Origin: Guptibacillus spartinae
Lineage (GTDB): Bacteria; Bacillota; Bacilli; Bacillales; Guptibacillaceae
Direction: 5' to 3'
Assembly: GCF_028610625.1 (NCBI RefSeq)
Contig: NZ_JAQQWU010000011.1
Span: 78,138-142,137 of the forward strand
Length of the DNA stretch: 64,000 bases
Shown here: positions 1 to 7,775 of the stretch, one piece after another
How positions within the stretch are numbered: the first letter of the stretch is position 1
How the letters are laid out: each line of letters opens with the position of its first letter
Program-made: the position numbers and the translations under genes
Notes under the pieces: model-generated
Told to the model about the DNA's origin: nothing
The model's database searches: none
Seen by the model: only the letters and a program-made list of their open reading frames with translations

Positions 1-457
1 CATTGTCACCAAATTTCAAACGCTCTACTGTTACAGTGTCATTTTCATTAACAATTGGAACAATTCCTCTTTCTAATAGAACATTAATTGTGTTTCGTGC
101 GTTGTTGTATCTTTTGCGATCAGAAAAGTCACTCCGCGTAATCAGAATTTGTGAAGCAGTATAGCCGTGAGATATGAAGCGTTCTGAATAAGCTTCCATT
201 AACAGTCCCTGACCGATTGATGCAGCGGCCTGCTTTTCTGAAAGTGATGTTGGCCGTTCAAGACACCCTAGGCGGCGGTAACCGGCGGCTACTGCTCCTG
301 ATGACACAAGAAGAACTTCATGGCCTTCATCTTTTAACATGACAATATCATCTACTAGTCTTTCTAGTTTTCTTCGGCTAATGTCACCTAGTCTGCTCGT
401 TAGTGAGCTGCTTCCGATTTTAATTACGATTCGTTTTTTTCCGTCGTTTAGATTCAT
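1..457 (-). CDS. proB: Glutamate 5-kinase (ProB), 5' part only
   Basis: The first 152 codons are present and the gene runs off the left edge, so the C-terminal part, including any PUA domain, is unseen. It phosphorylates L-glutamate, the first step of proline synthesis, in the cytosol. The amino-acid-kinase fold shows in IKIGSSSLT near the N terminus, VSSGAVAAG near residue 52, KQAAASIGQ near 75 and the substrate-binding NENDTV near 140. The ATG follows a TAGGAGTG ribosome binding site. proC lies about 17 kb away on the other strand, so the proline genes are not one operon here. No T-box is visible upstream. Confidence 0.95.
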   Translation of the reverse strand, partial: MNLNDGKKRIVIKIGSSSLTSRLGDISRRKLERLVDDIVMLKDEGHEVLLVSSGAVAAGYRRLGCLERPTSLSEKQAAASIGQGLLMEAYSERFISHGYTASQILITRSDFSDRKRYNNARNTINVLLERGIVPIVNENDTVTVERLKFGDN

Positions 458-519
458 TATTTCACTCCTATATAACTTGCCGTTAAATGTGTGATTGCTT
501 TAATCAATTGACTGTAATG

Positions 520-547
520 AGTATAACAAACGGGCATATCGTGACAA
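520..547 (-). promoter_or_regulatory. Putative SigA promoter of proB
   Basis: Read on the minus strand, TTGTCA is followed after 16 bp by TATACT, 63 bp upstream of the proB start codon. It is the best sigma-A match in the stretch between proB and the next gene. Otherwise that roughly 400-bp stretch holds only an operator-like palindrome and a dubious 17-codon ORF. Confidence 0.5.
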
Positions 548-746
548 CATGACATGGCCAAATAGTCCGCATACGAGGAGAATAAGTATGAATTTGGACG
601 ATGCTCGCTCTAAACTCGTTTCACATAAGCTTAGAAGATGAGAGGCTGGCTTATCACGGTATATAAGGTCTGGTAAAGTCGATTTATTTACAATTTAATC
701 CATTTTATTCGTTTCGTTGTATGTAATATTTTAGAAGATCCCCCTA

Positions 747-764
747 TATGTAAGGGCTTACATA
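747..764. promoter_or_regulatory. Operator-like palindrome TATGTAAG-GG-CTTACATA
   Basis: A perfect 8-bp inverted repeat with a 2-bp centre lies about 110 bp upstream of the methyltransferase gene. No T-tract follows, so it is not a terminator; a dimeric repressor site is possible. The cognate regulator is unknown. Confidence 0.3.
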
Positions 765-875
765 GTGTATTTTGTATAAAGGGAGAGTTTTATGCAGATG
801 TAACACATACCTATCGGACAGCCAGTTGTGAACTCTGGTATACTGCTGATAAAAGGATGTAGAAGGGATGATGGT

Positions 876-1436
876 ATGTTCTTAATCGACGCATTTTTCG
901 TTATATTAACTGTTTTATGGATATGTGAATTTGTGATGAAACGTGGTAAAAAGAATACCGAATCCACTTCGTCGGAAAAGCGATCATTTATTTGGATTCT
1001 TACTATGATCAGTTTGGCCATTATAGGTTCACTTCTTTTTAGTGAACTTGGAAAATTAGTCTTTAGAGAATCCCTAGTTACTCAATTGATCGGGTTGATT
1101 TTTTATGGCAGTGGAATTGGTTTAAGATATTGGGGAATTCAAGAGCTAGGGCACTTTTTTTCAAGAGACGTGGTCGTGGAGCGTAAAGTAGACCTTGTAA
1201 GCTCAGGGCCTTACCGTTTGTTGCGTCATCCTTTATATACTGGATTACTTCTTATATTAGTGGGGTTACCAATCTACCTGGGGACGTGGGGAGGGGTACT
1301 CTTATCCATTCTCTTGCTTGTTCCAGCACTTCTGTACCGAATTCATATTGAAGAAAGAATGCTCTATGCTTCTGTTGGGGAAACTTATCACGAGTGGGGG
1401 AAGGAAAGATATCGACTAGTACCGTTTATTTATTAG
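876..1436 (+). CDS. ICMT/PEMT-family integral membrane methyltransferase
   Basis: This 186-residue membrane protein belongs to the isoprenylcysteine carboxyl methyltransferase-like family, SAM-dependent enzymes that methylate lipophilic or lipid-linked substrates. The family signature is visible: GPYRLLRHPLYTG in the second half, and the C-terminal RIHIEERML...GETYHEW block that forms the SAM pocket. Four to five hydrophobic segments are present. An in-frame ATG lies 48 nt upstream, but the start chosen here has AGAAGGG eight bases before it. The natural substrate cannot be inferred. It appears to be a single-gene unit. Confidence 0.8.
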   Translation: MFLIDAFFVILTVLWICEFVMKRGKKNTESTSSEKRSFIWILTMISLAIIGSLLFSELGKLVFRESLVTQLIGLIFYGSGIGLRYWGIQELGHFFSRDVVVERKVDLVSSGPYRLLRHPLYTGLLLILVGLPIYLGTWGGVLLSILLLVPALLYRIHIEERMLYASVGETYHEWGKERYRLVPFIY

Positions 1437-1547
1437 ACTTGAATGAACCTTGGTGGAAAAATGATCCATGTTCATAAGTAGGGATTAGTATCATTAAAAG
1501 AGGGAACAAGAATTAGATGACATAATACTGAAAGAGGACTTTAAGGA

Positions 1548-2840
1548 ATGAACTATTCTAAAACTTCGATTAACCTGCGTAATAGCTTCTGGTTTCTGCC
1601 AGTCGTTTATGGCCTTATTTCTTTGGCGATAGTGGGGTTAAGTACGTGGATTGATCTAATGTATATTTCTCAGCTTGACGGAACATTACCAAAGCTGTTT
1701 CTTGCAACTGAAAAAATTGCACAGTCACTATACGGTCCGCTTGTAACGGCTATTTTAACAATGACGACCATTTCATTCTCATCCATCATGGTTGTTCTGA
1801 CAACGTATTCCTCACAATTTTCGCCAAGAACCTTACAAGATTTTATTTCAGATCGTTTTACACAACATGTTCTAGGGGTTTTTGTTGCGGGATTTGTTTT
1901 TGCACTGGTGAACATGCTTCTTTTAACGGGTAAAGACAGCCGTGTCATCCTATCACCACTTTTAACCGTAATTCTTGCAATAACTTGTTTATTGTTCTTC
2001 ATCTTATTTATTCATCATTCTGCCACGTTTGTTCAGGTAAATAATTTAATTGAAAAAATCACGAGAAGATCCCTTTATCTTGTAGAAAAGAAAAGTGAAC
2101 TTTACGCAGGTGAGGCGTTCGAGAAGTGGGATCGTTGGGAAGAAAGTGAACTGAGGGAAGAAGATGGGATGCCAATTTATAGTCATAAGATGGGCTATAT
2201 TCAGCAAATCCCTTACTCGAAACTCGTTGAGCTCGCCACTCAAACTGAAAGCATTATTCGACTTAATGCTGATGTAGGGAATTATGTGAAGGAAGGATCT
2301 AGAATCGCTACAGTGTGGATGAAAGGGTCTTCCACTTTTTCTGCAGACAGTTTCTTAAATTCAATTGCGATCGGAACGGAAAGAATCAATGATCAGGATT
2401 TAGAGTTTTCAATTCAAAAACTGGTGGACATTGCGCTTAGAGCGATCTCACCATCAGTCAATGATCCACATACAGCCATTAATTGTACGAACCGCATTGG
2501 TACCATCCTTTCAAAGATCGGTCATACGTATGATCCAAAAGAAGCTTTTTTTGATAAAGATAGAAACCTCCGCGTTTTATCAACGCCAAAACCATTCTTT
2601 CAATATCTTTATAAGTCGTTTTATCAAATACGTTATTACGGTAAAGAAGATGTATCGATGCTAAACGGGATACTAGATGCACTAATTTTAACTGCAGAGG
2701 GACAGCGTAAGGAAATAAAAGCAGACGTAATGAGGTTCCATCAATATTTATTAAATAGCATTGATCTTAATGAACTTCCTGACCTTGACCGCGAGTTTCT
2801 TCTGCACACGTCAGAAGTATTGAATGATCTATGTAAATAA
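1548..2840 (+). CDS. DUF2254 family membrane protein
   Basis: The 430-residue product has four strong transmembrane segments in its first 160 residues (about 12-35, 60-85, 105-127 and 133-155) followed by a long cytoplasmic C-terminal part. The arrangement and the TTISFSSIMVVLTTYSSQFSPR-like stretch near residue 75 match the DUF2254 family. The conserved SVNDPHTAINC block near residue 305 is also typical. Function is unknown; a channel-like or signalling role is speculative. The start has AAGGA immediately upstream and an AGAGGA a little further away. A bidirectional terminator separates it from the convergent anti-sigma gene. Confidence 0.85.
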   Translation: MNYSKTSINLRNSFWFLPVVYGLISLAIVGLSTWIDLMYISQLDGTLPKLFLATEKIAQSLYGPLVTAILTMTTISFSSIMVVLTTYSSQFSPRTLQDFISDRFTQHVLGVFVAGFVFALVNMLLLTGKDSRVILSPLLTVILAITCLLFFILFIHHSATFVQVNNLIEKITRRSLYLVEKKSELYAGEAFEKWDRWEESELREEDGMPIYSHKMGYIQQIPYSKLVELATQTESIIRLNADVGNYVKEGSRIATVWMKGSSTFSADSFLNSIAIGTERINDQDLEFSIQKLVDIALRAISPSVNDPHTAINCTNRIGTILSKIGHTYDPKEAFFDKDRNLRVLSTPKPFFQYLYKSFYQIRYYGKEDVSMLNGILDALILTAEGQRKEIKADVMRFHQYLLNSIDLNELPDLDREFLLHTSEVLNDLCK

Positions 2841-2844
2841 GTAG

Positions 2845-2881
2845 AAAGGCATCCGTTGAAATATCGGATGCCTTTATTTTT
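2845..2881. terminator. Bidirectional intrinsic terminator
   Basis: An 11-bp stem (AAAGGCATCCG / CGGATGCCTTT) with a 9-nt loop is flanked by T-rich DNA on both sides. It serves the DUF2254 gene and the convergent anti-sigma gene, whose stop codon lies in the stem. Confidence 0.85.
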
Positions 2882-3479
2882 GATCCTCCACCTTTGCGAG
2901 TGCCTCATTTGGTATAGAGAATTCTTCAAGGATACTACTTTTTTGATTTCGAATGACGAAATTGAGGGGGAGACCTGTTTCAGGATCAATCCAGATACTA
3001 AATGTCATGTTCTCAAAATATCCTTCTGTAATTTTACCTTGAGCGAGAATCGCAGGTCGTTCTTTATAGTGTGCTTCTGGATTGCTGATCTTCCAATTAT
3101 CGTAGTTAGCTAAGTAAGAAAGTGCAATGGAACGGATTTTCTCTTCATCGCTGGGATTCATTATAAGCGATGTGGATTGCCACAGATTGTTATATAATTC
3201 TTCTTCAGTCAGCGAGTGAACGTTAGCCGATTGGTTGTCTCGTAAAATGCCGCTTTCAGATGCAGCGAAAAAAGCGGTGCCGACTAGCAGAATTAGAAGT
3301 GTAAGGTAAGTCAGGACTGCGGGGGCTTTCTGATACACTCCTTTACCAAAACGATCGTTGTTTTTTGAAGAAGCAACTCTATTAATTCCTTTCCAAACCT
3401 CATTTTTATGTGTACGAGTAAAAGTGACTGCCTTTGTATCAATCATTCTGGCGCGGAGATTTTTTAACTGTTTGTCCAT
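2874..3479 (-). CDS. Putative membrane anti-sigma factor
   Basis: The 201-residue protein has a basic cytoplasmic N-terminal region (about 1-52), one transmembrane helix near 54-73 and an extracytoplasmic domain of about 125 residues. It starts 12 bp after the stop of an ECF sigma factor, behind an AGGGGAGG site, the usual arrangement of a co-transcribed anti-sigma factor. I do not recognise a named family and see no zinc-binding HxxxCxxC motif, so it would be a non-ZAS type. Binding of the adjacent sigma factor is inferred from gene order and topology. Confidence 0.65.
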   Translation of the reverse strand: MDKQLKNLRARMIDTKAVTFTRTHKNEVWKGINRVASSKNNDRFGKGVYQKAPAVLTYLTLLILLVGTAFFAASESGILRDNQSANVHSLTEEELYNNLWQSTSLIMNPSDEEKIRSIALSYLANYDNWKISNPEAHYKERPAILAQGKITEGYFENMTFSIWIDPETGLPLNFVIRNQKSSILEEFSIPNEALAKVEDQK

Positions 3480-3491
3480 GGGAACCTCCCC

Positions 3492-4085
3492 TTAGTACAT
3501 TTCTTTAAGAAGCATTCTGGCACGTCGCAATCTCGTTTTTACCGAGTTTTCCTTAATGGAAAGCAGTTCACTGATTTCTTGTACTTTTAAGTCTTCAAAA
3601 TAATGAAGAAAAATAACCTCTCTATACTTAGTAGGAAGCTTGAGAATGTTTAATGCAAGCTCTTTATTTTCTTCAGATCCGATAAGTACCATATCGGGTT
3701 CTGAAGCATGTTGTTTAAAGGTACTTAACAGGGATTGAGCAAAAATGATGTTGCGATATCCCCAGCTCTTAAGAATATCTTTGCATTTATTTGCGGTAAT
3801 GGTTAATACCCAGGATTTTAGCGAAGCTTCCATATTGAAAGTGTCTAGTTTCGTATAGCAAGTAATAAATACTTCTTGCGCAATATCTTCTGCCTTTCCT
3901 TTATCTTTTAAATAACTGAAAGCAAGCCAAACAACACTTTCGCCATATTCATCCATAATTGTTTCAAGGACCGCTTCCTTATTGGTAAGATCAAGATAGT
4001 TGGATGGTTCTTTGTTCCCCAAGGTTGCGTCTTCCTCCTTCGGCCCTTCAAACAAAAGACGAGTAACATGCGCGAAGGGTTTCAT
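3492..4085 (-). CDS. ECF-type RNA polymerase sigma factor
   Basis: Region 2 shows AEDIAQEVF near residue 65 and FNMEASLKSWVLTITANKC near 85-103. Region 4 shows LPTKYREVIFLHYFEDLKVQEIS and the helix-turn-helix IKENSVKTRLRRARMLL at the C terminus. Total length from the ATG is 197 residues, with an unusually long N-terminal extension. The ATG has a weak ribosome binding site, whereas an in-frame TTG 21 codons downstream (4022) follows AAGGAGGA and would give 176 residues, nearer the family norm. A TATAAT -10-like element lies at 4116-4121. It directs transcription of an unknown regulon and is paired with the downstream membrane protein. Confidence 0.9.
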   Translation of the reverse strand: MKPFAHVTRLLFEGPKEEDATLGNKEPSNYLDLTNKEAVLETIMDEYGESVVWLAFSYLKDKGKAEDIAQEVFITCYTKLDTFNMEASLKSWVLTITANKCKDILKSWGYRNIIFAQSLLSTFKQHASEPDMVLIGSEENKELALNILKLPTKYREVIFLHYFEDLKVQEISELLSIKENSVKTRLRRARMLLKEMY

Positions 4086-4262
4086 AATATATTTCCATAA
4101 TTTGTGTATGTGTCTATTATAGAATAGATTTAACGGATCTTGGTAGATTTTCCTTTAATTATATAAAAATAATTCATTAACGCCAGTATAGGAGGAGTGA
4201 ATAGGATAACATCTCGATTTCATTGTAGACATCGGTGGATTAGGAAGGAGATTGTTCACCTC

Positions 4263-4317
4263 ATGTGGAACGAGTGGGTATGAGGAGTAAATTAGAATGA
4301 AAAGAGGAATAAATTGA
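4263..4317 (+). other. Chain of three overlapping 6-codon mini-ORFs
   Basis: Three six-codon ORFs (4263-4283, 4280-4300, 4297-4317) overlap by four bases each as ATGA. The last stop overlaps the TTG start of the DUF418 gene as TTGA. The first and third have GGAAGGAG or GAGGAG upstream. The sequence could support termination-reinitiation coupling, or it may be chance. The remaining stretch back to the sigma gene shows nothing else. Confidence 0.25.
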
Positions 4318-5504
4318 TTAAATCAACTGCAGTTCCAACACCGACCAAGGAGAGAATATTCTCTATTGATGCCATGCGTGGTCTTGCCTTACTAGGGATC
4401 TTTTTTGTAAACATGGTAGATTTTCACTCGCCTTGGATGTACATCGATCAGCTAAGCTACTGGGGGGATCAATGGAATCAGTTCGCTATGATTATAATTG
4501 ATATTTTGGCACAAGCAAGCTTTTACCCTTTATTTTCATTTTTATTCGGATATGGATTTATTATTCTAATAAATCGTTTGACGGCTCGTAATGTCCCTTT
4601 TCTTCCGATTATGGTGAGACGTTTGGTAATCTTGTTTCTTTTTGGTGTCATGCATTTTGTTTTCATTTGGCATGGGGATATTTTGTTTACGTATAGTCTA
4701 TGTGGCTTTCTATTGCTTGCCTTTATTAAATTAAAAGGTAAGCGACTATTGCAGATCGGACTGGGGTTATGGTTGTTTTATGCCATTATTTTCTTCTTCT
4801 TATTGTTGCCATTTGGTAGCGAGGAATTTACATCGCATGATCCTGAAGCGATTCAACAGTCCCTTCTTATATACGGGGCAGGTAGTTACGTAGAAATATT
4901 AACTCAACGTCTGAGCGATTGGACTTACGTGAACGGTGGGATAAATGGAGGTTTTCTCCTATTTTCGATTTTTCCCTATTTTTTAATTGGTGCCGCGTTT
5001 GCGAAGGAAGGGTGGTTTAACGGGGAGGCGAAACACTTGCCTCTTGTAAAAAAACTGCTTTTTGTAGGAGCAATTGGTTTTGTTGTTAAATTAACGCCTT
5101 TTCTGTTTGATGCTTACGCCTTTTCACATCTTCAAGATAGTTTAGGTGGCCCCCTCCTTTCACTTTTTTATATGTCAGCTATTTCTCTACTTTATTATTC
5201 AGGAAAGACACTAAAGCCACTCGAATGGGTTGGGAAAATGGCATTAACAAACTATCTTTTGCAGTCCATTGTGAGCACGCTACTTTTCTATCATTATGGT
5301 TTAAGTTTATATGGAAAAATTGAAGTGACAACGGGTATATTGCTAGTAATAGGCATCTTTCTAATCCAACTTGTTTTTAGCCGATGGTGGCTATTGAAAT
5401 TTCGATACGGTCCGTTTGAATGGATTTGGAGAATGGGTACATACCGGACGCGTTTTCCATTAAAAAAACCTCAGAAAGGGGAGATTGCCTATGAAACTGA
5501 TTGA
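4314..5504 (+). CDS. DUF418 (YeiB-type) multipass membrane protein
   Basis: The 396-residue protein begins with RIFSIDAMRGLALLGIFFVNM, the N-terminal signature of DUF418/acyltransferase-3-like proteins. It ends with the FSRWWLLKFRYGPFEWIWRMGTY block that defines DUF418. About ten hydrophobic helices lie between. Transport or acyl-group transfer across the membrane has been suggested for the superfamily, but the substrate is unknown. The start is TTG, five bases after GAGGA. Its last 14 bp overlap the HD-hydrolase gene, implying coupled translation. Confidence 0.85.
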   Translation: MIKSTAVPTPTKERIFSIDAMRGLALLGIFFVNMVDFHSPWMYIDQLSYWGDQWNQFAMIIIDILAQASFYPLFSFLFGYGFIILINRLTARNVPFLPIMVRRLVILFLFGVMHFVFIWHGDILFTYSLCGFLLLAFIKLKGKRLLQIGLGLWLFYAIIFFFLLLPFGSEEFTSHDPEAIQQSLLIYGAGSYVEILTQRLSDWTYVNGGINGGFLLFSIFPYFLIGAAFAKEGWFNGEAKHLPLVKKLLFVGAIGFVVKLTPFLFDAYAFSHLQDSLGGPLLSLFYMSAISLLYYSGKTLKPLEWVGKMALTNYLLQSIVSTLLFYHYGLSLYGKIEVTTGILLVIGIFLIQLVFSRWWLLKFRYGPFEWIWRMGTYRTRFPLKKPQKGEIAYETD

Positions 5505-6045
5505 AAAAGCAGTTTCATTTTCTGCGGTCGCTCACGATGGTCAATATCGAAAGGGATTGCCCTTACCCTACTTTTCCCATCCGGTAACCGTAGGGTTCTA
5601 CTTATTAGAAGCTGGCGCATCAGAAGAAGCCATTGCAGCGGGAATCCTTCATGATGTTGTAGAAGATACTGCAATAACATATGAAATGCTTAAAAAGGAA
5701 TTTGGTCAAGTCATTGCTGATTTAGTCAGTGGATGTTCTGAGCCCGATAAAAGTCTCAGCTGGGAACAAAGAAAAACTCATACAATAAGCACGTTAAGGA
5801 TCGCTTCATTTCCTGTTAAGCAAATTGCTTGTGCAGATAAACTGCATAACTTAACGACGATTAAATCCGATTACGAAAAAGAAGGAGAACAAGTGTGGGA
5901 ACGATTTAACCGTGGAAAAGAAAAGCAGCGCTGGTACTATGAATCAGTTTATACAAGTTTAATAGCTAATCTTTCAGAAACAGAATCTAGTTTCCCTTTG
6001 TTCTCAAAGTTAAAAGACATGATTCATGCGCTTTTTGAAGATTAA
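5491..6045 (+). CDS. HD-domain phosphohydrolase (RelA/SpoT hydrolase-like)
   Basis: This 184-residue protein is a stand-alone HD domain related to the ppGpp hydrolase half of Rel proteins. Metal-binding residues are visible in AHDGQYRKG with the YFSHP motif, ILHDVVEDT near residue 52 and ADKLHNL near 120. It lacks synthetase, TGS and ACT domains, so it could be a small alarmone hydrolase or hydrolyse another nucleotide. The ATG after AAAGGGGAG is preferred to an in-frame TTG two codons earlier. It overlaps the end of the DUF418 gene. Confidence 0.8.
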   Translation: MKLIEKAVSFSAVAHDGQYRKGLPLPYFSHPVTVGFYLLEAGASEEAIAAGILHDVVEDTAITYEMLKKEFGQVIADLVSGCSEPDKSLSWEQRKTHTISTLRIASFPVKQIACADKLHNLTTIKSDYEKEGEQVWERFNRGKEKQRWYYESVYTSLIANLSETESSFPLFSKLKDMIHALFED

Positions 6046-6071
6046 CGTAATGTTTGTCATCTGAATTTCAT

Positions 6072-6096
6072 GATTACATTTCCTACTTCGGGGTAT
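6072..6096 (+). promoter_or_regulatory. Putative SigB promoter of the ytxGH-like operon
   Basis: GATTAC, 13 bp, GGGTAT matches the sigma-B pattern GTTTAA-N13-GGGTAT at 10 of 12 positions, 38 bp upstream of the first gene. The B. subtilis ytxGHJ operon is known to be stress-induced, which fits. Confidence 0.4.
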
Positions 6097-6133
6097 TGGT
6101 AATTATATTCGAATAGAAGTAGGAGGTATTGAA

Positions 6134-6574
6134 GTGGAAATTATTCTTTATTTAGCAGTAGCTCTTATCGCGATTGTTTTCGCAGTACTTAGTATCTTTT
6201 TAATTAAAGTATTAAAGTCGACGGAAAAAACACTTTCAAACACGGCAGAAATGATTGATTCCCTTCAGGGACAAATTGATGGATTGTCAAAAGAAACAAC
6301 GATGATGCTCCACAAAACGAATGTACTTGCAGATGAAGTACAATCCAAAGTAGGGAAATTCTCACCAGTTTTTCAATCCGTCCAAGAAACAGGTGCCTCT
6401 CTGCAAAACTTAACGCGTTCTTTTTCCAAATTAAGCAATTCGGTTGAAAAAGGCGTAGAAGCCAGGCAGGGAAAAGCGGCAGAAGCGGCGAATTGGGGAA
6501 GTACTGCTCTGGCTATGTGGGAGAAGTATCGAATCAAAAAATCCAACATTCAATCTGTTAAGGAGGAAGGATAA
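6134..6574 (+). CDS. DUF948 general stress protein (YtxG-like)
   Basis: The 146-residue product has one N-terminal transmembrane helix (about 4-26), then a coiled-coil-like helical region rich in Thr, Ser, Leu and Lys (about 30-115), typical of DUF948 proteins. The start is GTG behind AGGAGGT. The next gene follows after 2 bp and encodes a YtxH-domain protein, giving the same order as B. subtilis ytxG-ytxH. The role in stress is known only from expression in relatives; no enzymatic motif is present. The membrane-anchored helical form suggests a structural or scaffold role. Confidence 0.75.
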   Translation: MEIILYLAVALIAIVFAVLSIFLIKVLKSTEKTLSNTAEMIDSLQGQIDGLSKETTMMLHKTNVLADEVQSKVGKFSPVFQSVQETGASLQNLTRSFSKLSNSVEKGVEARQGKAAEAANWGSTALAMWEKYRIKKSNIQSVKEEG

Positions 6575-6576
6575 AG

Positions 6577-7209
6577 ATGAAAGAGTCAAAATCAAACCAT
6601 GATGTGAAGGTTGAACATGAACCAGCACCAGAAGGGTATTCATCCTCAACAAGAGAAGTGATTCGCATTGATTCTTCAGACCCGATTAAGTCAGAAAGTC
6701 AGTTTAAAGGGCCAGCAATTGCTGCATTAGCTGGGAGTGTTGTAGGAGCTGCAGCGGGCGTATTGCTTGCCCCGAAAGCGGGAAAAGACTTGCGAAATGA
6801 CATTAGTGGTGGCGTGACAAAAGCGAAAGATAAGAGTGTTGAAGTGACTAGTAATGTGAAAAACAAATCAAATGCATTTGCACAGTCGGTTAAAACAAAG
6901 TCGAACGATATCGTAAGTAAAGTGAAAAATCGTAAAACTGATTCATCTCAACCAGAAGAGGAAGCGCTTGTTAGTGGATATTCGATCAAGCGAGCAGCTG
7001 AACTCGACGAAACAGAAGTACCGACTTCCACTGTTGTAAATCACGATATCGAAAAGATTATTGTTGAAACGGAAGGTGCCGACACATTTGACGATGTTAT
7101 TCAACGTGATGTTGAACGAACACTTGAAAGAGACCCGGATCATCCGGAAACCCTGGATGAAGCTGCTGAGTTAGAACTAAAAAGAACGTATGAGAAAGAC
7201 TCGAAGTAA
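6577..7209 (+). CDS. YtxH-domain general stress protein
   Basis: The 210-residue protein has a hydrophilic N terminus, a glycine/alanine-rich segment near residues 47-67 (AALAGSVVGAAAGVLLAPK), which is the YtxH signature, and then a Lys/Ser/Val-rich amphipathic repeat region to about 125. The acidic C-terminal extension (about 126-210) makes it longer than usual for the family. It follows the DUF948 gene by 2 bp with AAGGAGGA upstream, so the two form an operon closed by a terminator. Function is unknown beyond association with general stress. Confidence 0.8.
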   Translation: MKESKSNHDVKVEHEPAPEGYSSSTREVIRIDSSDPIKSESQFKGPAIAALAGSVVGAAAGVLLAPKAGKDLRNDISGGVTKAKDKSVEVTSNVKNKSNAFAQSVKTKSNDIVSKVKNRKTDSSQPEEEALVSGYSIKRAAELDETEVPTSTVVNHDIEKIIVETEGADTFDDVIQRDVERTLERDPDHPETLDEAAELELKRTYEKDSK

Positions 7210-7232
7210 AAACCGCCTTGGCGGTTTTTTTT
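7210..7232 (+). terminator. Intrinsic terminator of the ytxGH-like operon
   Basis: An AAACCGCC/GGCGGTTT stem with a 2-nt loop is followed by eight T. It sits directly at the stop codon. Confidence 0.9.
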
Positions 7233-7311
7233 AATTAAAGCTTATGCTAGCTTATATTGTTGATTTCTCGAGAGCCAAATAGTAAAACCACTCATTCACA
7301 TAGCCTAATCA

Positions 7312-7348
7312 AAAGAAAAAGCAGAGGAGTTTCCTCTGCTTTTTCTTT
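7312..7348 (-). terminator. Intrinsic terminator of the 42-aa gene
   Basis: A long stem AGAAAAAGCAGAGGA / TCCTCTGCTTTTTCT with a 3-nt loop lies just past the stop of the minus-strand small gene and ends in T-rich DNA on both strands. The DNA between it and the preceding terminator holds nothing else I can identify. Confidence 0.8.
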
Positions 7349-7363
7349 GTCTGAATATGAAAA

Positions 7364-7492
7364 TTAGGACGGGTGGATCGAGTTTACTTTTGTAGCTTCT
7401 CGGACAACGCTTCTTGCTTTCGATGCTTCAAGTTGTTCTTTCTTCGCTTTGTTCTCGATTTCTTTAATGGTCTGAATGGTTGGACCAGTCAT
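7364..7492 (-). CDS. 42-aa hydrophilic protein, probable stress gene
   Basis: A short gene encodes a charged, predicted mostly helical peptide, MTGPTIQTIKEIENKAKKEQ..., ending in KVNSIHPS. Support for it being real: AGGAGGG ten bases before the ATG, a SigB-like promoter (GTTTTA-N13-GGGAAA) at the right distance, and a strong terminator after the stop. There is no signal peptide, membrane segment or known motif. It is divergent from spo0F. Function unknown. Confidence 0.7.
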   Translation of the reverse strand: MTGPTIQTIKEIENKAKKEQLEASKARSVVREATKVNSIHPS

Positions 7493-7528
7493 GGTTTTTA
7501 AACCCTCCTAATTTTAATCTACCTATCA

Positions 7529-7553
7529 TTTCCCCACACGAAAAAGATAAAAC
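7529..7553 (-). promoter_or_regulatory. Putative SigB promoter of the 42-aa gene
   Basis: On the minus strand GTTTTA is followed after 13 bp by GGGAAA, an 11 of 12 match to GTTTAA-N13-GGGWAW. It ends 36 bp upstream of the start codon. Confidence 0.55.
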
Positions 7554-7679
7554 GCTTAAATTGTAAAAAGTTATAAAATGGTAAAAAAGCACCTGTGTTT
7601 CTGATAAAACGCTTTCATTTCTTAATGATGAACAATAAGTAAGGCGAAAATGTGCGAGATTTGTAATCTCATGACTAGT

Positions 7680-7707
7680 TTCGACGAAGTTATTTTCTTT
7701 CATGAAT
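7680..7707 (+). promoter_or_regulatory. Candidate Spo0A box and SigH-like -10 before spo0F
   Basis: TTCGACG (7680-7686) differs at one base from the reverse complement of the 0A box TGTCGAA. A GAAT -10-like element (7704-7707) of the sigma-H type lies 69 bp before spo0F. The -35 is weak. B. subtilis spo0F is known to use sigma-H and Spo0A, which supports but does not prove this reading. Confidence 0.35.
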
Positions 7708-7775
7708 AGATGATGCACAATAATGATAAGAAGTCGCATGAACTGAGACTATATCGCAAAAAAGGTGGGCATACG

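Noticed and set aside
588..641. 17-codon ORF (MNLDDARSKLVSHKLRR) with AGGAG upstream of proB
   Set aside because: No promoter, terminator or other support; it lies across the proB upstream region and is short enough to be chance.
7600..7620. cre-like sequence around TGATAAAACGCTTTCA upstream of spo0F
   Set aside because: Two mismatches to the CcpA consensus at informative positions; position relative to a promoter is unclear.
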